Source: Neocallimastix lanati (nom. inval.) (taxonomy: Eukaryota > Neocallimastigomycota > Neocallimastigomycetes > Neocallimastigales > Neocallimastigaceae). From it: a DNA stretch of 64,000 nucleotides. A model generated the notes under the pieces. That model saw only the letters and a program-made list of their open reading frames with translations, was not told the DNA's origin and searched no databases. Made by a program: the position numbers and the translations under genes. How positions within the stretch are numbered: the first letter of the stretch is position 1; every line of letters begins with the position of its first letter. The stretch is from the NCBI GenBank assembly GCA_016946835.1, contig JACVTC010000151.1, forward strand, positions 342,041 to 406,040. The letters are read 5' to 3'. This document shows positions 22,347 through 38,920 of the stretch, one piece after another.

Positions 22347-23112
22347 CTATTCATTTTTTTTACAGTATATATTAACATTTTTATTTTTAAACTTTTTTCC
22401 TCCATTTGATTTAAATATTTTAATATTATATTCTTCAAACTGGTTATTTAAATAGTTGAGGAATTCCACAATTATTTCAAGGGCTTCGGCTTTAGATTTT
22501 AAAGTACATATCGGTACTTTTTCTTGAGAATTCACCCATGTATGTAATAAAATATTTTTTATTCTTAATAGGTGAACTGTATGGACCTGAAATATCCGAA
22601 TGTTTAATTTCTAATATTTTTGTTGCTCTAGGTGTCTTTTCCTCTATGTAATTTCCTTGACATTTTAGCTATTTTATATTCGATACATTTAGGGACTTTC
22701 ATTTGATGTAAGCTTGGATATATATATATGCTTTCTTGGTAATAATGACCTAGTCTTCTATGATGCCAAATTTCTAAGCTTTGTTCATCATATTCATTTA
22801 AAGCCATAATATTTTTATCTTTTTCTTCTATATCCTTATTAATCATGTAAGTACTTATTAAGATTATTATTTGAAAAATAATACATGCCTATATATCTAT
22901 ATATACAATATTTGGACCAAAAGGTTAAATCAACCAAGTATGTAATCATAAGTGTTAATAACGACTCTGTATCCTATTTTAGCCAGTCCTATACCACTAA
23001 TAATATTGATATATTATTTGAAATATAATAATTGATATACTATTACTCCTGGAATAATGAATCTATCATTCATATATTCAATTAATCCAGAGAATTTTGT
23101 TCTGTCATCAAT

Positions 23113-23114
<2 letters not shown>

Positions 23115-23167
<53 letters not shown>

Positions 23168-23193
23168 TAATAATAATAATAAAATAATAATAA

Positions 23194-23243
<50 letters not shown>
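23115..23243. repeat. (TAA)n microsatellite
   Basis: Imperfect (TAA)n of about 125 bases joining the copia remnant to a LINE 3' end. It may have grown from a mixed LINE tail. Confidence 0.85.
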
Positions 23244-23763
23244 CAATAATTTTTTTTTTTTTTTAGACAGGGAAGAGAATACTCCCATAATTTTATTAAT
23301 TTTATTATAAAAAATAGGTGTTGATAAAAAGTACATTTGAAATTAAAAATAAAAATAAAAGTTTAATATATAAAAAATAAAAAAGCTCAAAAATACTATG
23401 TATTTCGGTAAGTTGTACTATGCGGGAATTCTCCCTTCCTAACAAATAAAAAAATAATAAAACCAAGAAGTAATATCTTTAAAATAGATAGTATGGTGTC
23501 CACTAAACTCTTCCCGGATTCATCATTTATTGAACTACTAAGGCGTGATTCACCCTTCGTAGAAATTGATGATGATCATGCATTATTATTATGCCTTATC
23601 AATACGACGTCGACGCTCTTGGTTAAGTTTGGTATTTTTCAATACCTATCAAATAATAGCTCAAACGAACTACTTATGATTGATATTGCGCTAGTTAAGA
23701 ATTCCACCAAGCCCACAATTATTGGAACAGGTGACTCAGATGAACCTTTGAAAAGTAGTTCTT
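23244..23763 (-). mobile_element. LINE 3' end, 5'-truncated, close to the 1.6-kb element
   Basis: A T run (about 23249-23263) is followed by agacagggaagagaatac, a 3' UTR and the C-terminal ~60 codons of LINE ORF2 on the minus strand. From 23585 to 23762 it matches 1623-1815 with only scattered differences, including SVDVVLIRHNNN. The match ends abruptly at 23762, the 5' truncation point. The final codons differ from the 1.6-kb copy. Target-site duplication not resolved, because the flank is a T run on one side and (TAA)n on the other. Confidence 0.85.
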
Positions 23764-23883
23764 AATTTTTTTTTACATTTATTTTTTATTTAAAAATTTC
23801 ATATGGTATTGAGGTTTTTTTTTTTTTTATAATTATTTTAATAACTATTTTGCTTTTGTTAATAATCATTATATAATTATATC

Positions 23884-23918
<35 letters not shown>

Positions 23919-24717
23919 TGGATGATATTGATATAATAAATAATTTTGATATTCAAAAAATAATTAAAAAAAGAAAATTGTGAAGTACACACACACACAC
24001 AAAAAAAAAAAAATTATTAAAAGAAAGACTCAAAAAAAAAAAAAAAGAATAATTTTTTTAATTATAATATTAAAGAAAAAAAAACAATATTTAAATATTA
24101 AATTTAAATTATTTTATAAAAAAAGATAATTTTATAGTTATTATTTTATTTTACGAAGAATTAAAGAAAAAAAAATAAAGAGTATAAAATCGATAAAATA
24201 TAAATAAAAATAAATTCAATTAAATAAATAACAGAAACAAAAATAAAATAATAAAAAGAAGAAATTAATAAAATTTTAAAAAATTAAATAATAATTAATA
24301 AAATAGTGTAATATTAGATATAATAAATAATATAATAATAATAAGGCGAATGAAATTTAAAGAAGACACAATTTAATAAAAAATATTATACTTATTTAAA
24401 CAGATAATATAAAATTAAACATATATATACAAATAGATTTTGTTTGTATAAATTTAAAGATTAGTCTTAAAAATAAAAATAGATTTAAATAATTAAAGTA
24501 TAATAATAATAGTACTATTTATTTTAAATAATAAAAAAATAGTAATATAAAAAAATATATTTGAAGCTTTATTTTATATAAAGTATTTTCATTGAAAAAT
24601 AATTGTTTATTAGAAGTAATATTTAAAAAAACTATTATTTCCTTAATTAGTTTATTTTTTTTTAAATCTTTTTTTGATAATTTATTTTTATATATGCCTT
24701 TTTTTAAACAACAACAA

Positions 24718-24751
<34 letters not shown>

Positions 24752-24770
24752 AATAATAATAATAATAATA

Positions 24771-24803
<33 letters not shown>

Positions 24804-25108
24804 AACAAACAAACAAACAAACAAATAAACATAATAAATAAATAAATAAATAAATAAAAACATATGAAATATATAATATATATATATTCTAACATATATA
24901 TGTTATTATTTATGAATATAAACCTATTTATTAATATTATAAATTATAATTATTATTAGTATTAATAATACTATTAGTTTTTTTTAGCTTTTATTCATAT
25001 ATTCATGTTTTGATTTTTTAATTTGTTTTAATTTAAATTTTTATTTTTAATATTTTTTTTTTTTTTTTAATTATATATATATATTTAATATATTTTATAA
25101 ATTATAAA
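23764..25108. other. AT-rich spacer with stacked microsatellites
   Basis: A/T filler with an (AC)n at 23991-24000, (CAA)n at 24708-24750, (TAA)/(TTA)n to 24802, (AAAC)n and (AAAT)n to 24858. Open frames here translate to N, Y, C, V or I runs only. The last part is the 3' flank of the gene ending at 25109. Confidence 0.6.
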
Positions 25109-26537
25109 TTATTTTGTTGATTTTAGCGTAGGGGGTCTATTTATAGATAATTGAATAAATGTTTTAATAAAGATTAATTTCTCATTCCACCATTTAATTA
25201 AATGAATTGATTTTATTAATCGTAAAAAGTATTGAGGATCCCAATTTCTTTTTATTAGTTCTAAAAGATTAAAACAATATACATTGAGGATATGCATTAG
25301 ATGATTTATATGGGATAGAAAATCATTCCAGGATCGTATTTGTGCTAATGGATCTTTTATACTATGATAATACCATTCTATGATATCTTTCTTCCATTGT
25401 TTAATTACCCTGGAGGAATTCTTTAAAAATATCATGTTTAATAATTCTTTCACTTCCATTAACGGAGTTCCCATTTCTTTTCGTAAATCTCTCAACTTTA
25501 AGGCCATTTCTTCGGATATATTTTCTGATTTACTTTGATATCGTATCGTTCTAAGTCGTTTTTCCTTTTTCTTAATGTTTTTAAATATCTCTTGATAATC
25601 TTCTGCGTTTTCAGGTTGAATTGTTTTTAAATAGTTTATCCATTGATGTTGACCTTGTAAGCATAATAATATAATTTGATCTTTACATTCCTCTCGTACC
25701 CATTGCCAAAAATGATTAGAGTGCCAAAGTTTTCGACTCAATAAATAGAGTCCTACCAAAAAACCTATTTCAAGGCCACGTTTTGCCCATCTATAACCTG
25801 TTAAGTAATACGATAGCTTATGAACGAGTTGTTGAGCTAACAATTCTCGATTTTCAAAATAACAGGATTCAGAGGAACATTCATTCACTGCTGAATTGGG
25901 GGGTATATGATAATAGGTAGATGAAAGGCAACAATGAACTTTTTGTTTCATTTTTTGACGATCTTGTGGTTGTTCTATATCTATTATTTCACTATTCTTA
26001 TTCGCATCAATAATATTATTATTATCATCATCATCATCATCATCATAAGTGTTTATTGTAGTAGTTATCTCTTGATAATTATTAATATTAATATTATCAT
26101 TACTAGAATGATTTGATTTATTTTTTTGTTTATTTTTTCTATTATTATTATTATTACTATTATTATAATTTTGATTGGCGGTAGTATTAGTTCTATTAGA
26201 CGTAGCTACTAGATTAGTTACATTTAATCCAAAATTCATTAAAGCAGATTCTCGAGTCCATTCCATTAAACTTCGTTCCCGTTCTTCCATTCGACCACTA
26301 TAAAAAGAATTTGTATTTTGATTTGGATCATTAGGATTAATGTAATCACCATTTACAATTTTCCCTTGACTATTAGCTACTAATAAATCATTTTCTTGTA
26401 ATATACTATCTAATTGTTGTTGACTATTGGGTATTTGAGCTAAACTATCCATATTAAAATCATAATTATAACTATTATCATACATTTTATCCATGGAAGA
26501 ATCTGGATCTATACCATAATTACTATAATTATTATAG

Positions 26538-26569
<32 letters not shown>

Positions 26570-27662
26570 GTTATTATTATTGTTATTTGAGGAGGTGGCG
26601 TAACTTTCATTTATTACATTATTTGGATAGACTTGATTATCTACGGTGATCCAATCCTCAGAATCATAATGACTTTTATTATTATTTCCTTTAACTAATT
26701 TTATTTTATTAGTAGTACTACTTTTATTATTTATATTACGTTGATTAGAAGAGGATGATGAACTTTTAAATAGACGGGAAAATAGTCCACCTGATTGTGA
26801 TGATGGATTGCTACTATGATTCCTATTAGTGTTAGTGGCACTAGTAGCGATAGTGGAAGTGTTATTATTATCGACTACTGTTGTGGTAGTGGAATACTTC
26901 TTTTTTTTCTTTTTTTGTAGTGGTCTTGGGGTTAGTCCTTCAAATTTTTCTTTTAAAGATTTAATACTTTCTTGTTGTTGATGTTGATTTTCAATTTCTA
27001 AGGAATGCATTATGGTTTTATTATTTTTATAACTAAAATATTTAATTTGATCCCTTGATATAAGATGGAAGGAACTTTCCACTTTAGGAGTGAGCTGTGA
27101 GTACCAAGATTCACAATGTTTACAATGATATTCTGGTTTATTGTAAATTTTACTTATCCAATACTGAATAATATTTAATTGTTGATAGTCCGAAATTGGA
27201 TGTTGAGAAAGTTTAATTTTTGGATAAGCATTTATGGTGGTGATTGGACCGGGTGGTATATATTGAGCAATGCTAGCTAATATATTACTGAAAAAACTCT
27301 CATACATTTTATTTTTACTTCGTCCTCTTCCTCTAAACGTCAAAGAACGTCTCTTTGGATCATTATATTTTTTAGGGGTATAATACCAGAGACAAAACCT
27401 TAATACTCTTGGATAGTATAAAAATAATTCTTTAAGTTTTTCTTTTTTAGCTAAAGCATCAACCTTTTATTTTTTTAATTTTTATTTTTATTTTTATTTT
27501 TATTTTTATTTTTTTTAATGATTTATATATAGTAGCATATATTAAGAGTTGACACATAAAATAAAATAAATGGATAAATATAAAAAGTATTGTGATATAT
27601 TTTATAATATATAATTCCATTATAAAATATACAAAAACAAAATAATAATAATAATAATAATA

Positions 27663-27718
<56 letters not shown>

Positions 27719-27833
27719 CAATATTAGTAAATACATCGATTATAAATAATTAATATTTATTATTATTAAATTTAAATAAATAAATTTAAATTCAAAAAAA
27801 AAAAAAAAAAAAAAAAAATTTTATATCAATAAT

Positions 27834-27897
<64 letters not shown>

Positions 27898-29495
27898 TAT
27901 AATAATTGTATTGATGAATAGTAATTATATATGCTAATTAAATATTATTTATTTATTTAAAAAGAAAAAAAATACAAACTCTAAATTCTTCAATATGTTC
28001 AATGCCTTGATGAAATAAACATTTCTCAGCTAATTCTACCATATATAATGATCTTAAATCATAAAATCGATTTAATGGTCTTATAATTAAAGGATATTCT
28101 TTCGTAAAAAATTTTGAATCTAATCTAAAATCTAAGGGATAACACAATTCTGGAATTTCTTTATCCCTTTTATTTCTTCTATTCCATATACTTCTTGAAT
28201 TGTCACTTTATTTATATAATATTAAAATATTAATGATAGTAATATAGAGATAAAAATTAATTATTTCAAATATAATAATAGTAAAAAAAAAAAAAAAAAA
28301 AAAAATTCATAAAAATATACATATTAATTTGTATTTTAGTTCATATATATTTTATAAAATTATACATAGATAATATTAATTATTTTTTGAAATATTGATT
28401 ATACTATCTTTTATTTATTTATTTATTTATTATTATTATTTAAAATGTATTATTTAATTTCATAAATATTTGAATAAATAATAATTTTTAGTTTTTTAAT
28501 TACATTTTTGAAGCAGACTTCATCCAATAGTAAGTAAATATTTCTTCTTTCCCATACACAATATTATTATTGGTTATGTTTTTATTTCGGTTAATTCCAG
28601 AATTCCAATTAATGATACCTCCTACATTATTATTGTTATTATTACAATGGAAAACTGAAAATTGTACAGAACCGTGTGGATAACGATCATCTGCTCCTGA
28701 TATTAAAATTTGTCGAAAATCAGAAGGATTTAATGGATCTGGAAAACGATATAATACTCCTGTACCATTATAGGCTACAAAACAAGTGACTAAAGTTCCT
28801 TTAGGTATAAATGGAGATTTAAATTCAAATCGTAATCGTCTTTTAGGTCCTAAACCTTCCACTATTCAGATTATTATTATTATTGTTCAAATTAAAAATT
28901 ATATTAAAAATTATATTAAAAATTTATATAATGATAATATGTGTATATATAAATATATAAATATTTATATTGTTTTTAATATTCGTTGAAAATTTTTTAA
29001 ATAATTTTTTTCATTTATTATTAAAACATGTGTTTTTATATTGTTTTTATATTAAAATATTTTAAAGAGAAGTATGAATAGATTAAATAGTATGAAACAT
29101 ATAAAAAGATAATAAAAAATAATAAAAATAAAATAATGATAAAAAAAAATTAAAAAAGATAATAAATAAAAATTTAAAAATATATATATATATATATGTA
29201 AATATTAAATATTATTAAATATATAAGCTTTTTTTTATTTATTTATTTATTTTTTATTTTTTATGTTACCTGGATCCACTAAGAATTTAAATCCATTATC
29301 CCAAAGGTTTTTAGCAAATTGTATAAAACTTTTAGATTGACCCCAATATAAAATAGGATAAGATTTTGATATATCATATTCATCCCATGGTCCTGCACAT
29401 GCTAATTGAAAATTACCTGTTCCCTTTTCTTGCTCTATCATCCATATCCCATCCCTGGTTTCAAAATGAATATTTGACTCTGACTGAACTTCCAT
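25109..29495 (-). CDS. Unrecognised 1054-aa protein, 4 exons
   Basis: Exons: 29495-29270, 28861-28504, 28205-27980 and 27463-25109 (total 3165 nt, 1054 codons plus stop). Splice sites are GTAACA/AG, GTAATT/AG and GTTTGT/AG, joining at phases 1, 2 and 0. I do not recognise the family. The N-terminal ~270 residues look globular (DGIWMIEQEKGTGNF, FRQILISGADDRYPHGSVQF). Next comes a basic stretch, RRSLTFRGRGRSKNK, a CKHC pair (C384, C387), and a long disordered middle rich in S/N with a poly-N run (about 564-580) and a poly-D run (about 743). The C-terminal ~220 residues are W-rich and helical, with one hydrophobic segment, GLEIGFLVGLYLL, near 834-850, a possible membrane anchor. The last exon alone looks like a 744-aa ORF, but only from a TTG. 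The start is the first ATG of exon 1. Possibly a lineage-specific protein. Confidence 0.75.
26540..26586 (-). repeat. Poly-asparagine coding repeat
   Basis: A (TTA/TTG) run encoding about 16 asparagines within exon 4 of the unrecognised gene, kept in frame although the same triplet expands freely in introns and intergenic DNA. Confidence 0.8.
27643..27716. repeat. (TAA)n microsatellite in intron 3
   Basis: About 70 bases of (TAA)n in the intron between exons 3 and 4 of the 1054-aa protein gene. Confidence 0.85.
27836..27896. repeat. (ACT)n-(AAT)n microsatellite in intron 3
   Basis: About nine ACT units followed by AAT units, same intron. Confidence 0.85.
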
Positions 29496-31628
29496 TTTTT
29501 TTCCTTTTTTGTATTAATATTGCTTTTAGTTCAAATTTACTGTATTTTATTTCAATTTTATTTTATTATTATATTTTTTTGTTATTTTTTTTAATTTTTA
29601 ACTGGTATATCAAAAGTAATACTTATTTATTCTTAATGATTTTAATTTATAATGTTTCAATAGATAATGTTGAATAAAATATACAGGGTAAAATGTATAT
29701 ACTATAATCTCTAATTTTTTTTTTCTTTTTTTTTTTTAAATAATAATATATACATATATATAACGATACAATGATCTTTTTCTCTTTCGTTTTTCTTTTG
29801 TAATAAATTTTGTATTATATATCAATTATATATAAAGTATATATATAAAAAGATAAAGGTTTCTTTTTTATATAAATTAATTATAAAAATACTAATAATA
29901 TTGAAAGACAAGAATTTTTCTTTCTTTTTTTCGTTTACTATTTTTTAATATATAAATATATTGTTATTTCTGAATAAAAAATATATTTTGCATTATTCTT
30001 ATTAGAAATTTTAAAATAGTTTTTCTATATTGTTTTTCGATATCCTTTAATTTATTAAATATTTTACATGGATATTTAATATATATTGCTAAAAAGAAAA
30101 AAAAAAAGTTAAAATTAGAAAAATATAAAAAAACAAAAAAAAAAAAAAAAAAAAAAAGGAAAGTATGAAAATATATAAAAATAATATATAAATATTTTTA
30201 TATTAATGTATATGAAATGATTATAAAAAAACTTATAATTAAGTATTATGACAATATATAGTTAGGTTATAAGTAGGCATCTTTATTAGTATTATTAATA
30301 AACATATTAATATTAAAAAAATTTACTTGTATCTATTTATTAACTTATTATAATAAAAAGGGACTTTCATTTGAATTACTTCAAACACTTATTTAGTAAT
30401 GATTGTTAATTAATATTATATCTAATTCATTTTTAATCATAATAATTATATAAACGCTTAATAGTAGAAAAAAAAAAAAAAGTTAGGTAAAAAAAATATA
30501 TAAATTAAATTAATATTGAATAATTTAATAACTTTATAATTAATAAAATAAAATAATTTAATAATTAAATTTTATTTTGTAATTAAAAATTTTAAATTAT
30601 TAAATATATAGTTTTTTTTGTTATTATGAATATTAAAAAACTATAAGTAAAATTTGAAAATTTTATATAATATATATTACTATTTTATTAAAAGTTTAGT
30701 AAATAATAATAACTAATGTAATTATAATAATAATAAAGTGTTTAAATATTTATTGAATTCTATATAATATTATTAGACATATTTTTAATAATAGTATCAA
30801 TAAAATATATACTAATATAAACTAATATTTTTTTTAAAAAAAAGCAATTTTTTTGAAATTTAAAAATATAATTTAATTAATTTTTAATTAAATTAAAAAT
30901 CTAAAAAATGAAAAATAAAATAAGAAAATTTTATATTAAATATGTTTTAATTAAAATTTAATATTATTTATTTATTATTAACAATATATATATATATATT
31001 TTTCATTTATAATAACTTATAGTATTTTAATGTAACGTTTTTTCTTTCAATTCATTTTTTCTTTGAATCTTTTTTTTTTTTTTTTTTTTTTTTTTTTGAA
31101 TTTTTGAATTTTTGATTTTTAATATAAAAAAATACAAAATAATTTATTATTAATAGATATTAAATGCCATTTTATTAAGATAATTCTTATATATCGAATA
31201 TAAAATTTTTTTTTAAATAAATAAATTAATAAATAAAAACTTTATGTCATTATTATATTAATTATATTTAAATCATTATTAACATTAAAATTTAAGATTA
31301 CAAAACTATTTCTTTTGACTATGAAATAAAAAATTTTTTTAATTATTAAATTTAAAATCATAGTAAATTTAAGATTATGGAAATACATTTTTTACTACTA
31401 AATTAATAATTAAATATTTATATATATATTTTTTTTATTAATACAAATAATTGTTAATTATTATAAATTTTTTTATATAAATCAATTCTTATACTAGTTT
31501 TATATTAATATAATTAGATATAAATAAAAATTAAAACATAAATTAAATTTATAAAATTATTATTATTATTCTTTAAAAAATTGAATATCGTTGAAAAAAT
31601 TATAATAAAGAGAATGTTAATAAATATA

Positions 31629-31665
<37 letters not shown>

Positions 31666-31753
31666 TTATCTTTATTCCCCTTATTTATTCTATGATTGTT
31701 AATATTTGTATTAATACTACCATAATAATATTTTCTACAATAATAATCATTTT

Positions 31754-31790
<37 letters not shown>

Positions 31791-31820
31791 GGTTTTGTTT
31801 ACTTGTTTGTTGGTTTTTTA
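29496..31820. other. Intergenic DNA between the unrecognised gene and ITPK1-like gene
   Basis: About 2.3 kb of A/T-rich DNA with T runs at 31070-31097 and 31759-31789 and a (TTA)n at 31627-31665. It should hold the promoter of the gene starting at 29495. No motif, RNA or coding frame seen. Confidence 0.5.
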
Positions 31821-34451
<2,631 letters not shown>

Positions 34452-35283
34452 AATTTATAAATAAAATGAAATTTCTTTTTATTATTACAATTTTTTTTTT
34501 TTTTTCTAAAAAAGTTATATACTATAAAAATATTATAATATAAATAAATAAATAATACTATTGCTATTAATATTTTACTATATTATTAATATTTTGTTTT
34601 TTTTTTTTCATCACATATTTTATAACTTTTTATACCTAACCCCTACTTCTATACCTCTAATAAAAATATTTTGGTTATATATTTAATTATTTTAAATATA
34701 GAAACCCTAATATATAGTAATACTTTTTTTTTCGTATATTTTATTTTTTAATATTTAAATTTTTTCCATATTTTTTTTATTAAAGTTTGATTAAAAAGCT
34801 TATTTCTGTATATAAATATATATTTTTTATTACATTCAATTTATTCTATCTACATTATATAAATAAATATATAATTTTTGTAATTTTTGTATCAAAAAAA
34901 TTTTTTTTTTTTGTTTTTATTAGATAAGAGAATCTTTACTATGGATGAATATTTTATATATATAAAATTAAATTATAAAGAAAAACAAAGTTTATGAAAT
35001 AGAATTTAAATATATATATAACTATATATTTTTTAAAAATTTAATAAAATTATAAATTGAGTATCAAAATCATTATTTTCAAAGATATTATTTGAAAAAT
35101 TAAGTTTATAAGAAATTATCAAATAAATACATTAAATTCCAATATCTTCAAATCAAAAGAATTATTATTTGAAAAATGAATCAAGATTAAGATATAATAT
35201 TCATTTGAAGAGCTTGATTATATTTAAGATAATAATAATAATGATAAAAAAAAAAAAAAAAAAGCATTTTTTATTTTATTTTC

Positions 35284-35329
<46 letters not shown>

Positions 35330-35372
35330 ATCAATATTTATCATTATTTTAATTAAATGTTTGTTTATTATA

Positions 35373-35403
<31 letters not shown>

Positions 35404-35448
35404 TTTTTAAATAATTTTTTTATACACATTGTTTTCTTGTTATTACTT
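34452..35448. other. Intergenic DNA between Sfi1-like and ITPK1-like genes
   Basis: About 1 kb of A/T-rich DNA including a T run of about 40 (35287-35328) and (TA)n at 35370-35393. Presumed promoter of the kinase gene; no motif can be assigned. Confidence 0.5.
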
Positions 35449-36037
35449 TTATAATAAAATAGTATCTATTTTTAATAAATAATAATTTACATAATTATTT
35501 AATATTTTTAATCGTTCTTTTTGTTGTCCGTTTAACTTATAAATATAATCGATTTCATTATCCATTTCTTTTATTTTACTATTTAAAACCTTAATATATT
35601 CTTGAGGATCTGTATTTTCAAGAGAATTATCAGGAATCATTTTATGAAGATGACCAAAATTATTATTAGAATTGGTATTGATATTGGTATTAGTATTGAT
35701 TTCGATATTGCTTGAGGAATATTTATTACTTTGGGTAGAATTTAATTGAGATTGATATTCCTGAGCTTGATTTAATATCCTAATAAATTTGCTCTTGAGT
35801 TGTTTTAAACTTTCTAAACTTTTATTATTTATATCTAGTATATTTTTGGCATTTTTTATCTCGGATTCGAGGATTTCAAGTATATAAAAATAACACATTT
35901 CATTATTTTGTTGAATTCGGTAATTCATAAATCCAGGTTTAATTTCTGATGACCATATATTACTTATAGATAATTCATATGACTATACAAGAATATATAA
36001 AAAATTTAATTGTTAAGAAAAAATATATATATGTATA

Positions 36038-36074
<37 letters not shown>

Positions 36075-38868
36075 TTAATTTTAAAAAAATATAGTATATA
36101 AATATTAATAATAATTTTTTTTATTTGTAATTTTATTTCTTGGATCGTAATTTATAATTTATTATTTATAATACCATTTTCACTCTTTTATATATTGCAT
36201 ATTTTAAATTATATTTAAATAATTTTTTTGAGATTTTATTTCCTTTATAATAAGATATTTTTTTTGAAAGAATTAAATAAGATATTTGTTCTAAATAACT
36301 TTTATTTCTTAAATGATTAATATGATGATTATTACTACGTTCATCATCATCATTATAATTACAATAACTAGAATTTGTATTTGTAGTTCTACTCAAATGA
36401 TTTATTGTGTTGGATAAATTTTCATTACTGTAAATATTAAAGTTATCTTTAATTTTTAGTAAATTATCCATTTTAAATAATTTATTACTGTATTTATTGG
36501 ATTTATGAAAATCAGATTCATTTTTTTCATTCAAAGCAAACTTATTATTATGTTGATTTTGGATATTATTTGCAAAAGTGCTATTATTTACTAATAAAGA
36601 ATAATTGATTTTTGTATGGTTGAAACCATTTTTAGTAGTATTTTTTTCTGGATGTAACAGTGAAGAAGGAGAATTATTATTCATATTAATATTATAAGTA
36701 ATATTTTCTTTATTACTATATTCATCATTAAATAATAAACAGCTATCATCAAAATTAATTAAATCAATAGATTGACTATTTAGAATTTCATTATTATTAT
36801 TATTATTATTATTATATTTATTATTATTATTGTTTTTATTAAAGTTTTTATTAAAGTTTTTATTATTGCTTTTATTATTGTTTTTATTTAAGTTTTTATT
36901 ATTGTTTTTATTATTATTTTTATTATTATCAAATATAGTATTAGCATGTTTCTCCTTATTTTTAATATTGAAAATATTTTTATTTTCTTTTAAAACAAAA
37001 ATATCATTATCATTATTAATTTTTTTGTTATTACCATTACGATATTTTGTTTTGAAGTTCTGTAATAATTCATAAAATTCATAATTTTTTGATTGTTCAT
37101 CCTTATATCTTAATTTTTCTAATTTCATTTTTCTTTCTTCTTCTTTTTCCTTATTTATATTTTTAAATGAAGGTATATTTATTTTTTTTGTTGAGGTTTC
37201 TGAATTATTTTTAACTTTAGTATTTAATGTGTCACTAAAGACATATTCTCCAATTTTTTGATTTTTAAGGTTAAAAGTAAATGGTGGAGTATCTTCATTA
37301 CATTTATTTCTTTTTTCAATATAATTTTCATTAAAAGTTGTATTAGTGTTAAATTCAATAAATTCATTTTTATTATTATCAAAAATAAATCTTGGTTGTT
37401 TAGGTTGTAATCTTTGTTTTTTAGATTGCTCAATATTTAAACTTTTTTAATTATAATATAATTTCATAATAAAATTAAATAAATTTATTATTTATTATTA
37501 TATTTATATTAACATAAATAATTCAAATAAATAAACAAAAAAATATATAATTATGAAATAAGAAATAAGTTATATATAATTTTATTATAATATATATATA
37601 TATATATTTATGATTATTAATTTAATATTTTTTTTTAAAAAAAAATTTTTATAGTTTTTAATAATAATTAAATTTATTAAAAAGAAAAACACAAATTAAA
37701 ATAAAAATAAAATAAAATAAAATAAAAATAAAAATAAAAAAAAAAAAAAAAAAAAAAAAAAATTTAAAAAATAACTTACAGCGTTGGAAATAGTGAATGA
37801 TATTTATTGATTTCTTTTACATCAAATATTGATTCTTCATGTTTCTTATTTACCATTTTTTGCAATATGTTCATATACCATTTAGTAAAATATTTCCTCA
37901 TTAAGTAATATTCTCTTGAAGTGAAATCTTGATATGGTAATACAGATATTTCATATTCTTTCATACGTTTACTGTAGTTACTATCAGCAACCTAATTTAT
38001 ATAATATATAAATATTTAAAATGATATTATTTCATATATTAATATATATATTATTTAAATAAAAGAATTATTATTATATTTAATTTTATCATTTATAATA
38101 AAAAAAATATTCATTAAACATAGATATCGTTTTTAATTTTTTAATTTATTTTTTTTTTTTTTTTTTATTTTTTATTTTTTTATATATATATTTTAATTAT
38201 TACTCTTATCCAAGTAACAATTCCTTTTTTAAGGTCATTATCTATTTTCCATTTTTCAGCATCAGCCATTCTTTTTCTCATATTACTTTTTTGTTTTGAA
38301 TATTGTTTCCATCCTTCTAAAACTTTTTTACTTAACGTTAAACTCCAATATATAATAGGTTGAATATGATAATGATTGTAAATTACATGCCAATCTGTTT
38401 TTTTTTCTTTCCATTGACCAAAATATTTTTTAATTAAATTTTTATTGTAAAATTTATCTGCTTTTGAGTCATTTGACTTGAATAAAACATTATATTTATA
38501 TTTAATGTTATGAATTTTCATTGATGAAATAAATTATTATAATTATTTATTTTTATTATTATTATTATTATTAAATATATATTAATATATATATTTAATA
38601 ATTATAGAAAATCTATATACATTAATATATATATCGATTTTCTCTTCGTTTATATGATAATCATCTATTTATTTAAAAAAATTTTATATAATTTGATATT
38701 ATACCTTAATCCAATGATTATTATAATACTTCATTTTCCAGTGATTAAATATAAAAGTACAAATTTTATTAGAATAATATTGTGATGCTAATTTCTTAAT
38801 TGCTTGATTTCTTTTCTTTTGTTGATAATAGTTAATCCAAGCCTCAAGTATAATTTTTTTTCTTTCTA

Positions 38869-38920
<52 letters not shown>

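Larger units (their letters stand above)
21736..23110 (-). pseudogene. Decayed Ty1/copia polyprotein: pre-integrase, integrase and RNase H, no RT
   Basis: Three broken blocks read on the minus strand. The GAG-pre-integrase zone (about 22620-23104) includes IWHHRRLGHY, the copia WHxRLGH motif. The integrase core (about 22180-22540) includes a FLNYLNNQF...IKIFKSNGGKKF stretch and, near 22220, NGKAEKINGTF, the region of the third catalytic residue. The RNase H zone (21750-22110) has STTEAEYVSTFESI and ends ADILTKF. The integrase C-terminus and all of the reverse transcriptase are missing between about 22130 and 22190. The integrase is also split by a (TA)n-poly(T) tract. Frames shift between blocks, so this copy is dead. 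No 5' LTR: the element stops at a (TAA)n tract near 23115. Confidence 0.8.

Noticed and set aside
24519-24895. Two overlapping 63-114 aa ORFs rich in N, Y, C, I and V
   Set aside because: Translations of stacked microsatellites with no complex sequence.
25109-27343. A single-exon 744-aa gene
   Set aside because: Its first residue is a TTG. The frame continues upstream with good coding character to a splice acceptor at 27464, and three further exons join it in phase, so it is only the last exon of a longer gene.
27953-29495. Separate small genes at 27953-28147, 28500-28862 and 29247-29495
   Set aside because: Each ends at a GT donor or starts after an AG acceptor, and together they form exons 3, 2 and 1 of the 1054-aa gene in consistent phase.
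36830-37075. Plus-strand Leu/Phe/Lys-rich ORF, membrane-protein-like
   Set aside because: It is the reverse complement of the Asn/Lys low-complexity coding region of the Sfi1-like exon 16.
37224-37433. Minus-strand 69-aa ORF
   Set aside because: Wrong frame: the true Sfi1-like exon 16 runs through here in another frame from 37441 to 36175.
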